Below, piece by piece: positions 52,018 through 59,256 of a stretch of DNA of 64,000 nt. Source of the stretch: Flavobacterium chryseum (GTDB taxonomy: Bacteria > Bacteroidota > Bacteroidia > Flavobacteriales > Flavobacteriaceae); assembly GCF_004362015.1 (NCBI RefSeq), contig NZ_SNWW01000002.1, positions 434,001-498,000 of the forward strand, read 5' to 3'. Made by a program: the position numbers and the translations under genes. The number at the start of each line of letters is the position of its first letter. The stretch's first letter is position 1. Below the pieces are notes generated by a model that saw nothing but the letters and a program-made list of their open reading frames with translations, had not been told where the DNA came from and did not search any database.

Positions 52018-53079
52018 ATGAAAAAACAACTCACTTTACTCTTTTTACTCTGGAGTTTATTTAATCTGTCTGCACAAAATTACTACATGGCATCTCCCGA
52101 AGGATTTGGAGCTCAAACAACTGGAGGAGGAAATGCAACACCGGTTACAGTAACCTCTTATGATGATTTACTGGCAAAAATTAAAAGCAATAATCCTGAA
52201 GTAATTTTGGTTTCAGGAACAATTACAATTCCTAGTGGTAAACCTATACAACAAGTGGTTACAAACAAATCTATTATCGGATTACCGGGCGCAAAACTTG
52301 TAAACGAAAACCAATCGAATCCCGGCGCGGGAATATTGTATTTAAAAACTGGTTCTAATAATGTAATTATTAGAAATTTAGTTTTTGTTGGACCAGGATC
52401 CTACGATATTGACGGTCAGGATAACTTAACAGCAGATTGTACGAATCTTTGGGTAGATCATTGTGAATTTCAGGATGGACAGGACGGAAATTTTGACAAT
52501 AAAGGAAAAGCAGATAATGTTACGGTTTCATGGTGCAAATTTACTTATCTAAAAGCTCCAAAATCAGGAGGTTCAGGCGCAGCTGACGATCATAGTTTTA
52601 GCAATCTAATTGGTTCCGGCAAAAATGATTTTCCTGCGGATGGGCATTATAGCATCACTTTTAAAAATTGTTATTGGGCAGACGGCTGTAAACAAAGAAT
52701 GCCACGTGCGAGAAATGCAGAAATTCATATCCTGAATTGTTATTATAATACTTCAGAATCTGGTTCTGTCGCTATTGGTTTAGGCGGAGGAGCTAAAAAC
52801 TCAACCTGCTACGTTGAAGGTACTGATTTTGCAAAAGTCGAAAAAGTATTTAAAGAATATATAAGTACAGATGGAGGAACAGTTGGAATTGCATTCGATC
52901 ATTGTCGTAAAGGTTCAATGGATTTTGGAACAACAGTAAGTAAACCTACTTATAACTATACTTCAATTCCTTTGGAAAAAGTAGAAGAATATGTAACCAA
53001 TAAATCGTATGGCGCGGGAGCTACACTTCAGGTTAGTTCGACAGGCGTAATAGCTTCAAGCTTTGCAAAGAAAAGTTAA
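52018..53079 (+). CDS. Pectate lyase, polysaccharide lyase family 1 type
   Basis: Starting at the ATG at 52018 gives 353 residues with a signal peptide (MKKQLTLLFLLWSLFNLSAQ). The longer frame adds 12 residues before it and is unlikely. The right-handed beta-helix motifs are SIIGLPGAKL, NVIIRNLVFVGPG, NLWVDHCEFQDGQDGNFDNKGKADNVTVSWCKF (calcium Asp cluster), and YWADGCKQRMPRARNAEIHILNCYYN with the RMPRAR catalytic Arg loop. It should split polygalacturonate by beta-elimination outside the cell or in the periplasm. It is a single gene with a palindromic operator and a terminator. No other pectin genes are adjacent. Confidence 0.9.
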   Translation: MKKQLTLLFLLWSLFNLSAQNYYMASPEGFGAQTTGGGNATPVTVTSYDDLLAKIKSNNPEVILVSGTITIPSGKPIQQVVTNKSIIGLPGAKLVNENQSNPGAGILYLKTGSNNVIIRNLVFVGPGSYDIDGQDNLTADCTNLWVDHCEFQDGQDGNFDNKGKADNVTVSWCKFTYLKAPKSGGSGAADDHSFSNLIGSGKNDFPADGHYSITFKNCYWADGCKQRMPRARNAEIHILNCYYNTSESGSVAIGLGGGAKNSTCYVEGTDFAKVEKVFKEYISTDGGTVGIAFDHCRKGSMDFGTTVSKPTYNYTSIPLEKVEEYVTNKSYGAGATLQVSSTGVIASSFAKKS

Positions 53080-53096
53080 TCGAATATAATTTACAT

Positions 53097-53138
53097 AAAA
53101 AAAACCGATTTGTATTAGATATACAAATCGGTTTTTTA
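53097..53138. terminator. Terminator between pectate lyase and argH
   Basis: AAAACCGATTTGTAT and ATACAAATCGGTTTT form a perfect stem with A/T runs. It can end both the pectate lyase and the arg operon transcripts. Confidence 0.92.
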
Positions 53139-53156
53139 TTTAGTAGCAATCCTGTT

Positions 53157-54437
53157 TTAATAAGCTGCCTTCATTTTATCTTTAATCGCATTCAAGCATA
53201 AATTATTGATACTGCCTTCGTGCGTGTGTTTGGTTTCTTTTGGAGATTGATATGTTCCCGCTTCTAATTGTTCTGCAACAGCTTTGTAAGCATCTCTAAA
53301 TGGCATTCCGGCAACCACCATTTCATTTAAAGTATCTACTGTAAACAAGTAATCGTATTTTTTATCTTTTAAAATATTGTCTTTTACCGTAATATCTTTT
53401 ACCGAGAAAATTGCAATATCTAAACATGATTTTAAAGTTTGAATTGCAGGAAACAATCCTTCTTTTAAAAGCTGTAAATCTCTGTGATAACCGCTTGGTA
53501 AATTATTGGTAATTAAAGTTATTTCGTAAGGAAGCGCCTGAATTTTATTGCATTTTCCTCTAATCAATTCAAATACATCGGGATTCTTTTTGTGAGGCAT
53601 AATGCTCGAACCTGTTGTAAGATGCCCCGGAAGGCTTATAAAATCAAAGTTCTGACTCATATACAAACAGACATCCATTGCAAATTTTGATAATGTTGCT
53701 GCAACACTGCTCATCGCAAAAGCGACTGTTTTTTCTGCTTTTCCACGACTCATTTGAGCGGCGACAGCATTGAATTTCAATGTTTCAAAACCTAATTCCT
53801 GCGTTGTAAAAGTTCTGTTGATTGGAAATGAACTTCCGTATCCTGCTGCAGATCCTAACGGATTCTGATCGACAATTTTTGAAGCTGCATTTAGCATCGT
53901 AACATCATCAATTAAACTTTCGGCGTAAGCAGAAAACCACATTCCGAATGACGATGGCATTGCGATTTGTAAGTGCGTATAACCCGGCAATAAAACGTTT
54001 TGATGTTTCTCTGCCGATTCCATTAATAAATCAAACAAAGTTTTCACCTGTTCTTTGATTGCTTTTAATTCGTCTTTTAAATACAAATGAACATCGACCA
54101 AAACCTGATCGTTACGGGAACGCGCAGTGTGAATTTTTTTTCCGGCATCGCCTAGTTTTACGGTTAAAAGATATTCGATTTTAGAATGAACATCTTCAAA
54201 ACTGTCTTCGATTTCAAAGTTTCCTTTGGCAACATCAGCAATGATTTCGTTTAATGCATCGACCAAAGAAGTCGTTTCTTCCTGAGTTAATAACCCAATT
54301 TGCCCAAGCATTTTAGCGTGAGCGATTGAACCTAAAGCATCATATTTCGCCAGAACCAAATCAAGTTCACGATCGTTTCCTACTGTGAAATGTTCGATTT
54401 GTTTGTCTGTTGGTATTCCTTTTTCCCAAAGTTTCAT
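53157..54437 (-). CDS. argH: Argininosuccinate lyase
   Basis: The 426-residue protein is a member of the fumarase/aspartase fold: DRELDLVLAKYDALGSIAHA, EDVHSKIEYLL, TARSRNDQVLVDVHLYL, LPGYTHLQIAMP (catalytic His region) and the mobile loop SSIMPHKKNPDVFELIRGK. It splits argininosuccinate into arginine and fumarate, the last step of the pathway. It is the distal gene of the operon. The gap to argE (220 bp) is filled by a direct repeat and a Flavo-1-like element. Confidence 0.96.
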   Translation of the reverse strand: MKLWEKGIPTDKQIEHFTVGNDRELDLVLAKYDALGSIAHAKMLGQIGLLTQEETTSLVDALNEIIADVAKGNFEIEDSFEDVHSKIEYLLTVKLGDAGKKIHTARSRNDQVLVDVHLYLKDELKAIKEQVKTLFDLLMESAEKHQNVLLPGYTHLQIAMPSSFGMWFSAYAESLIDDVTMLNAASKIVDQNPLGSAAGYGSSFPINRTFTTQELGFETLKFNAVAAQMSRGKAEKTVAFAMSSVAATLSKFAMDVCLYMSQNFDFISLPGHLTTGSSIMPHKKNPDVFELIRGKCNKIQALPYEITLITNNLPSGYHRDLQLLKEGLFPAIQTLKSCLDIAIFSVKDITVKDNILKDKKYDYLFTVDTLNEMVVAGMPFRDAYKAVAEQLEAGTYQSPKETKHTHEGSINNLCLNAIKDKMKAAY

Positions 54438-54440
54438 AGG

Positions 54441-54503
54441 TAGATTTTTAGACTTCTTAGATGATTAGATTGTTAGACTGCTTAGATTTTTAGACTTCTT
54501 AGA
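54441..54503. repeat. TTAGAnnnTTAGACT-word repeat between argE and argH
   Basis: A 21-bp stretch (54441-54461) recurs exactly at 54483-54503. Between them are more 10-11 bp words of the same kind (TTAGATTG, TTAGACTG). Confidence 0.85.
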
Positions 54504-54571
54504 ATCTAGATTTCTTTCTTTGTGTTTATTTCTAATTTATTCTAATGTTGTTGTTTATATTGCGGTATTTC

Positions 54572-54647
54572 TAGCCCCGATAGTAGTGGAAATCCTTTTG
54601 TGCCGGGGTTCGGCACAAAAGATTGAAACGGATAGCGGGATTAGCTA
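54572..54647 (+). ncRNA. Flavo-1-like structured element, copy 2 (antisense to arg operon)
   Basis: It starts TAGCCCCGATAG and ends GGATAGCGGGATTAGCTA, with a strong central hairpin (CCTTTTGTGCCG facing CGGCACAAAAG). It lies 11 bp after the argE stop codon, within the arg operon, and on the opposite strand if the orientation is right. Confidence 0.55.
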
Positions 54648-54657
54648 CTAAAAAATA

Positions 54658-55728
54658 TTATAATTTAAAGAAATCCGTTAGTATTTTGATATACAAATCG
54701 ACTCCTTCTTCTATTTCGTTGATAAAAATAAATTCGTCTGCTGAATGTGAACGTAACGTTTCTCCTGGTCCTAATTTTAAAGACTGACAGCTCAAAACAG
54801 ATTGATCTGAAAGTGTTGGCGATCCGTAAGTTGTTCTTCCTAAAGCGATTCCAGCTTGTACTAAACCATGTGAAACTGGAATAGATGAAGCGTTTAAATG
54901 CATTGATCTTGGCGTTACTTCGGCATTTACGTTTGCTTTTACAACTTCTAGAATTTCGGTGTTAGAATATCGGTCTGTTACTCGAATATCAACTACCAAA
55001 TCACATTCTGACGGTACAACATTATGCTGTTTTCCTGCGCTGATTTGTGTTACAGTCATTTTTACGGGACCTAAAACATCTGAGATTTTGTCGAATTTAT
55101 AGTTTTTAAACCATTCCATTACCGGAATTGATTTGTATAATGAATTATCATCGTTTTGATGTGCGGCGTGACTTGCAGTTCCTTTCACTTTTACATCCAA
55201 AACCAACAAACCTTTTTCGGCTACAGCCAATTGCATTAAAGTTGGTTCGCCAACAATCGCGCAATCTAATTCTGGTAAATGCTTTAAAACGCTGTTTAAA
55301 CCGTTTTTCCCGCTGCTTTCTTCTTCGGCGGAAGCCACGATTACAATATTATATGGCAAATTTTGATTTTCGTAAAAATGAACGAAAGTCGCTAATAATG
55401 AAACTAAACAACCGCCGGCATCATTGCTTCCTAAACCGAATAATTTACCGTCTTTTTCAATCGCTTCGAACGGATCGTTTGTGTAAGCCTGATTAGGTCT
55501 TACCGTATCGTGATGCGAATTCAGTAAAAGTGTTGGTTTATTTTCGTCGAAATATTTATTGAAAGCCCACACATTATTGTTTTCTCTTTTAAAAGGAATC
55601 TCGTTTTGGTTGAACCAATTTTCTATTAAAAGTGCCGTTTGATCTTCTTCGCTTGAAAATGAAGGCGTTTCAATAAGGTTTTTTAATAAACTAATTGCTT
55701 CCTGGGTAAGCGTTGCAATATTTTTCAT
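54658..55728 (-). CDS. argE: M20-family N-acyl-ornithine/N-acyl-citrulline deacylase (ArgE-like)
   Basis: The preferred start at 55728 gives 356 residues, MKNIATLTQEAISLLKNLIE. The longer frame runs into repeat DNA. Metal ligands are visible in LLNSHHDTVRPNQ (His, Asp), LGSNDAGGCL (Asp), ASAEEESSGKNG (Glu-Glu) and IVGEPT, with a final His in LRSHSADEF. The enzyme should remove the acyl group. Because the carbamoyltransferase in this operon acts on acylated ornithine, the natural substrate is most likely N-acyl-citrulline. Its gap to argB holds a 19-bp-arm hairpin. Confidence 0.9.
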   Translation of the reverse strand: MKNIATLTQEAISLLKNLIETPSFSSEEDQTALLIENWFNQNEIPFKRENNNVWAFNKYFDENKPTLLLNSHHDTVRPNQAYTNDPFEAIEKDGKLFGLGSNDAGGCLVSLLATFVHFYENQNLPYNIVIVASAEEESSGKNGLNSVLKHLPELDCAIVGEPTLMQLAVAEKGLLVLDVKVKGTASHAAHQNDDNSLYKSIPVMEWFKNYKFDKISDVLGPVKMTVTQISAGKQHNVVPSECDLVVDIRVTDRYSNTEILEVVKANVNAEVTPRSMHLNASSIPVSHGLVQAGIALGRTTYGSPTLSDQSVLSCQSLKLGPGETLRSHSADEFIFINEIEEGVDLYIKILTDFFKL

Positions 55729-55740
55729 AGTTATGGTTTC

Positions 55741-55774
55741 TTTGCCGCTAAGGCACGAAGTCACAAAGTTTTTA
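55741..55774. repeat. CGCTAAGGCACGAAGTCACAAAG-type words
   Basis: Short words of the GCACGAAG / CACAAAG family lie just before the argE start, similar to 59112-59210 and 38987-39069. Confidence 0.5.
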
Positions 55775-55851
55775 ATTAAATCTGTGACGATTTTAATTTG
55801 CGCAAATTTCTTAAATTAATATTTAAATAACTTATGCAGTCGTATTTTTTT

Positions 55852-55929
55852 GCCACGAATTACACGAATTTTTACTAATTTTTTATTTTCGTTGATTTTT
55901 AATTCGCGAAAATTCGTGTAATTCGTGGC
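55852..55929. repeat. CACGAATT-family hairpin with 19-bp perfect arms, after argB
   Basis: GCCACGAATTACACGAATT at 55852-55870 is the exact complement of 55911-55929. It is 8 bp after the argB stop codon, in the gap before argE. It is a close match to the hairpin at 26448-26518. Confidence 0.9.
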
Positions 55930-55937
55930 AACCTCTT

Positions 55938-56711
55938 TTATAACGTAATTGTCGTATGCAGAACATCAGGATTTTGAAGCATTTTATGATGCCCAATTTT
56001 GATTTTTTGTACACCTCTTGATAAACTATTAAAACAATTATCCAGTTTAGGAATCATTCCGGAATGGATTACTTTTTCTGCTTTTAGATTATTGTATAGT
56101 TCTTCGTTTATTTCTGTTATTACAGATGAATCATCTTCTGAATCTTGCAAAACTCCTTGTTTTTCAAAACAATACGTAAGCGTAACATCGAAAAATTCAG
56201 ACAATGCTATTGATAATTCACTAGCAATTGTATCAGCATTTGTGTTTAATAATTGACCGTTTTTGTCGTGTGTAATGGCACAGAAAACAGGTACAATTCC
56301 GGCTTCGAGTAACGTTTTCAATAAAGAAGTATTGACTTGTTTTACATCGCCTACAAATCCGTAATCGATTGTTGGGTGATTTCGTTTTGTTGACTGAATC
56401 AAATTTCCATCAGCTCCCGAAAAGCCAATTGCATTATTGTCTTTTGCCTGCAACTGCGCTACAATATGTTTATTGATTTGTCCTGCGTAAATCATGACCA
56501 CAACATCAAGCATTGGAGCATCAGTGATTCGGCGTCCGTCAATCATTTGCGGAACCAAACCAATACTTTGTGCCATTTTTGTAGCCGATTTTCCACCGCC
56601 GTGAACCAAAACTTTATAACCTTCGATTTTAGAAAAATCGGTTAAGATTTGTTCTAATTCGGTTGGGTTGTCGATGATGTTTCCACCAATTTTTATTACT
56701 TTAACTTCCAT
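55938..56711 (-). CDS. argB: N-acylglutamate kinase (ArgB)
   Basis: The 257-residue amino-acid kinase has VKIGGNIIDNPTELEQ (Lys and Gly for ATP phosphate), VLVHGGGKSATKMAQ, DGRRITDAPMLDVVVMIYAGQINKHIVA, GFVGDVKQVN and NTNADTIASELSIAL. It phosphorylates N-acetyl- or N-succinyl-glutamate in the second step of arginine synthesis. The usual ArgB motif HGGGP is HGGGK here. No separate arginine-feedback N-terminal helix is seen. Its gap to argF' holds an opposed AAAGGT-word repeat. Confidence 0.93.
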   Translation of the reverse strand: MEVKVIKIGGNIIDNPTELEQILTDFSKIEGYKVLVHGGGKSATKMAQSIGLVPQMIDGRRITDAPMLDVVVMIYAGQINKHIVAQLQAKDNNAIGFSGADGNLIQSTKRNHPTIDYGFVGDVKQVNTSLLKTLLEAGIVPVFCAITHDKNGQLLNTNADTIASELSIALSEFFDVTLTYCFEKQGVLQDSEDDSSVITEINEELYNNLKAEKVIHSGMIPKLDNCFNSLSRGVQKIKIGHHKMLQNPDVLHTTITL

Positions 56712-56812
56712 TTTTTGAGGTTCAGAGGTTCAGAGGGACAAAGGTTCAAAGGTCTCTTCTAAGGTTTTTAAACCTTTGTACCTCTGCAACTTTGTGCCTT
56801 TGTACCTTTATT
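56712..56812. repeat. Opposed AAAGGT-word repeat between argF' and argB
   Basis: The left arm has GGTTCAGAGG, GGGACAAAGG and TTCAAAGGT. The right arm has ACCTTTGTACCTCTGCAACTTTG-like words read in the opposite sense (56770-56810). Same family as 9552-9600 and 9717-9800. It fills the 100-bp gap. Confidence 0.8.
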
Positions 56813-57759
56813 TATAACTTCTTAAGAATCTTTTGTAAAACTAATTGTGCCGAATACGTTCTATTATTCGCCTGTTCGATTACGATTGAATTTTCTCCAT
56901 CTAAAACTTCGTCGCTTACGATTACGTTACGACGAACAGGAAGACAATGCATGAATTTTCCGTTATTAGTTAAGGCCATTTTTTCGGCAGTAACTGTCCA
57001 ATTTGGGTCGCTGTTGGTTACTTTTCCGTAATCGTTGAAGTTGCTCCAGTTTTTTACGTAAACGAAATCGGCATTTTCGAAAGCTTTATTTTGATCGTAT
57101 TCGATTTTACAATCTTGAGTAATTTCCGGGCTTAATTCATAACCTTCCGGATGCGTAATTACAAAATCCATATCTTTCTGCATTTGCATCATTTCTACAA
57201 ATGAATTTGCAACAGCTTGTGGTAAAGCTTTTGGATGCGGCGCCCACGAAAGAACCACTTTTGGTTTGTGTTTCGTTTTGTGCTCTTCCATTGTAATAGC
57301 ATCTGCCAAAGACTGCATCGGGTGACGAACAGCACTTTCCATATTTACGATTGGCACCGTAGCATATTTCAGAAATCCTGAAATAACGGTTTCAGCATAA
57401 TCTTTTTCTTTATCAACTAAACCTGCAAAAGCACGTATAGCGATAATATCACAATATTGAGAAACTACTTCTGCGGCTTCTTTAATATGCTCTGAAGCAC
57501 CAGAATTCATTACGGCTCCGTCTTCGAACTCTAATGTCCAGCCTTCGTTGGTAAAATTCATTACCATAACATTCATTCCTAAGTTTAAAGCAGCTTTTTG
57601 AGTACTCAAACGTGTTCTTAAACTCGGATTGAAAAATAACATTCCCAAGGTTTTATTTTTACCTAACTTTTGATTTTTAAGCGGATTTTTTTTGATTTTA
57701 ATCGCGCTTTTTACCCATTTTGATAATGAGTCGATATCTTTTATTGAAATATAATTCAT
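56812..57759 (-). CDS. argF': N-acylornithine carbamoyltransferase, probably N-succinylornithine type
   Basis: The 315-residue protein has the carbamoyl-phosphate site FFNPSLRTRLST (42-53), WTLEFEDGAVMNSGASEHIKEAAEVVSQYCDIIAIRAFAG (74-113), NMESAVRHPMQSLADA and MALTNNGKFMHCLPVRRNV. The RHPMQSLAD and HCLPVRRN phrases, and the lack of an HCLP..R ornithine loop, mark the AOTCase/SOTCase branch. By my reading, Ser89 in SEH occupies the place of the acetyl-specific Glu92 of the Xanthomonas enzyme. Replacement of that Glu by Ser, Pro, Val or Ala is reported to switch the enzyme to N-succinylornithine. The product is an N-acyl-citrulline. Confidence 0.9.
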   Translation of the reverse strand: MNYISIKDIDSLSKWVKSAIKIKKNPLKNQKLGKNKTLGMLFFNPSLRTRLSTQKAALNLGMNVMVMNFTNEGWTLEFEDGAVMNSGASEHIKEAAEVVSQYCDIIAIRAFAGLVDKEKDYAETVISGFLKYATVPIVNMESAVRHPMQSLADAITMEEHKTKHKPKVVLSWAPHPKALPQAVANSFVEMMQMQKDMDFVITHPEGYELSPEITQDCKIEYDQNKAFENADFVYVKNWSNFNDYGKVTNSDPNWTVTAEKMALTNNGKFMHCLPVRRNVIVSDEVLDGENSIVIEQANNRTYSAQLVLQKILKKL

Positions 57760-57789
57760 TGTTTTTTGTTTTTTAATTGTTATCCAAAT

Positions 57790-57845
57790 TAGACGCGGAT
57801 TTTACTGATTCGCTATCGCGAAGACGCAGATTAACGCGGATTTTT
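57790..57845 (+). repeat. GATTCGCTATCGCGAA repeat, left flank of GxxExxY gene
   Basis: It reads GACGCGGATTTTACTGATTC and on, and touches the GxxExxY stop codon. It is in inverted orientation to 58285-58340 and in the same orientation as 35244-35303. Confidence 0.85.
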
Positions 57846-58233
57846 ATATTCTTAATTTTCTACTATTCTCAAATACTTTTCGTCTAAATTCTGGTTTTGT
57901 TCCAAAATTTAAAAGTAAACCTACTTCACAATTTGTTCCTTTTAAATAATTCAAAATTTGATTTTCAAACTCGACCACAATGCAATTAGCTGCTTTGAGT
58001 TCTAGAATAATTAAATCTTCAACTATTAAATCTGCATAATATTCTCCAACTTCAATACCTTTATAGTAAACTTTAATTTTCCTCTGAGCTTCAATATACA
58101 AACCTTTATTTTTCAATTCTAAATACAAGGAATTTTGATAAACTCTTTCTAAAAACCCGTGTCCTAATTCATTATAAACTTCGTAAAAAGTTTTGATGAT
58201 AATATCGGTCAGCTCTTGATGCAATAATTTCAT
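57844..58233 (-). CDS. GxxExxY protein (PDDEXK_3 nuclease-like)
   Basis: The 129-residue protein shows the naming motif GFLERVY (G26, E29, Y32). It also has a PD-(D/E)xK nuclease-like core: Asp68 in EYYADLIVEDLIILELKA and Glu78-x-Lys80. The family has no settled function, though the fold suggests nucleic-acid cleavage or binding. It sits in the arginine-proline operon between proB and argF', and is flanked on both sides by inverted copies of a repeat. This suggests it came in as a unit. Its start at 58233 follows an A-rich leader. Transcription is probably from the operon promoter. Confidence 0.88.
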   Translation of the reverse strand: MKLLHQELTDIIIKTFYEVYNELGHGFLERVYQNSLYLELKNKGLYIEAQRKIKVYYKGIEVGEYYADLIVEDLIILELKAANCIVVEFENQILNYLKGTNCEVGLLLNFGTKPEFRRKVFENSRKLRI

Positions 58234-58284
58234 AATTTTAATATTTGAATAAAATATACTACAATAAAATTAAACTCAAATATA

Positions 58285-58340
58285 AAATCCGTTTCAATCC
58301 GCGTCTTCGCAATAGCGAATCCGTTTTCATCCGCGTTCAA
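58285..58340 (-). repeat. GATTCGCTATCGCGAA repeat, right flank of GxxExxY gene
   Basis: Its reverse complement reads GAACGCGGATGAAAACGGAT and on, followed by TCGCTATTGCGAAGACGC, about 80 percent like the left flank by eye. It lies between GxxExxY and the proB stop codon. Confidence 0.85.
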
Positions 58341-58342
58341 TA

Positions 58343-59104
58343 TCACACAATCCTGGTAAAAGGAATTTCGCCCTTTAATGCCTTTAAAATAAAATTATCA
58401 TTTAATCCATTGACAATCCAGGTTTCTATATTAGCTGCTTTTGCGATTCCTGCTGCTTCAATTTTGGATTGCATTCCTCCTGTTCCGTGTGATGATTTTG
58501 ATTCGCCGATTTCTTTTTCAAGCGTTTTTAAATCATTTACTAATTTAATCGTTTCTGGAATTTCACCATGAATAGAATCTTTCGTATAAATTCCGTTCGT
58601 ATTAGTGGCAATTATCAGAATATCAACATTTAGCAGCACTGCCGTTAAAGCCGCTAATTTGTCATTGTCTCCAAACCTGATTTCATCCGTTGCCACGGTA
58701 TCATTTTCATTGATAATCGGAATGTAATTGTTCTCAACCAAAACATTTATAGTATTAACAATATTTACTTTAGACTGTTCTTTTTCGAAATCAGAATAAG
58801 ACAATAAACATTGCGACGTCAATAAACCTAAATCGCTGAAATTTTCATGAAAAATCCGCATTAAATGGGGCTGACCTATCGATGCTAAAGCTTGTTTTAA
58901 TGCAATTTCTTTTCCTTTACTTTCGAGATTTACAAATTGCTTGGCGGCGGCGATTGCTCCGGAGCTTACAATTACGAATTCGTAATCTTTGTTTAAGGCC
59001 GCAATCTGCATACCGAGGTCTTCAATCTTTCCCCGAGAAATGTGATTGGTTTCTTTGGTTAAAGTATTACTTCCTATTTTTAATAAAATCCTTTTTTTTG
59101 CCAT
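58343..59104 (-). CDS. proB: Glutamate 5-kinase (short form without PUA domain)
   Basis: The ATG at 59104 gives 253 residues starting MAKKRILLKIGSNTLTKE. An upstream GTG at 59122 in the same frame is less likely because it lies in repeat DNA. Amino-acid-kinase motifs are LLKIGSNTLT, VIVSSGAIAAAKQFV, PIINENDTVATDEIRFGDNDKLAALTA and GTGGMQSKIEAAGIAKAANIE. It phosphorylates glutamate in the first step of proline synthesis. It lacks the C-terminal PUA domain found in enteric ProB. It is followed within the operon by GxxExxY and preceded by proA. Confidence 0.94.
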   Translation of the reverse strand: MAKKRILLKIGSNTLTKETNHISRGKIEDLGMQIAALNKDYEFVIVSSGAIAAAKQFVNLESKGKEIALKQALASIGQPHLMRIFHENFSDLGLLTSQCLLSYSDFEKEQSKVNIVNTINVLVENNYIPIINENDTVATDEIRFGDNDKLAALTAVLLNVDILIIATNTNGIYTKDSIHGEIPETIKLVNDLKTLEKEIGESKSSHGTGGMQSKIEAAGIAKAANIETWIVNGLNDNFILKALKGEIPFTRIV

Positions 59105-59111
59105 GTTTTCT

Positions 59112-59210
59112 GTTTTTGCCACGAAGGCACAAAGACACTAATTTTCTTTTACCGCAAGGGCGCAAGGTTATTTTTGTTGTTTGTGTTTACAAACGCTAAG
59201 TTCGCAAAGC
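59112..59210. repeat. GCCACGAAGGCACAAAG-word repeat between proA and proB
   Basis: Words GCCACGAAGGCACAAAGACA, CCGCAAGGGCGCAAGG and CGCTAAGTTCGCAAAGC follow each other. They are related to the arms at 38987-39069. It fills the 152-bp gap. Confidence 0.65.
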
Positions 59211-59256
59211 TAAATTTTTATATAAATTCCAAATTCCAACAATCTAAAATCTAAAA

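Noticed and set aside
55128..55496. A 122-codon plus-strand frame opposite argE
   Set aside because: It is within a firmly assigned gene and its product is rich in Arg, Leu and Cys without motifs.
57844..58233. GxxExxY gene as half of a toxin-antitoxin pair
   Set aside because: No second small gene lies beside it; only repeats and conserved biosynthetic genes do.
57784..58342. An insertion sequence
   Set aside because: There is no transposase, and no target-site duplication can be seen next to the flanking repeats.
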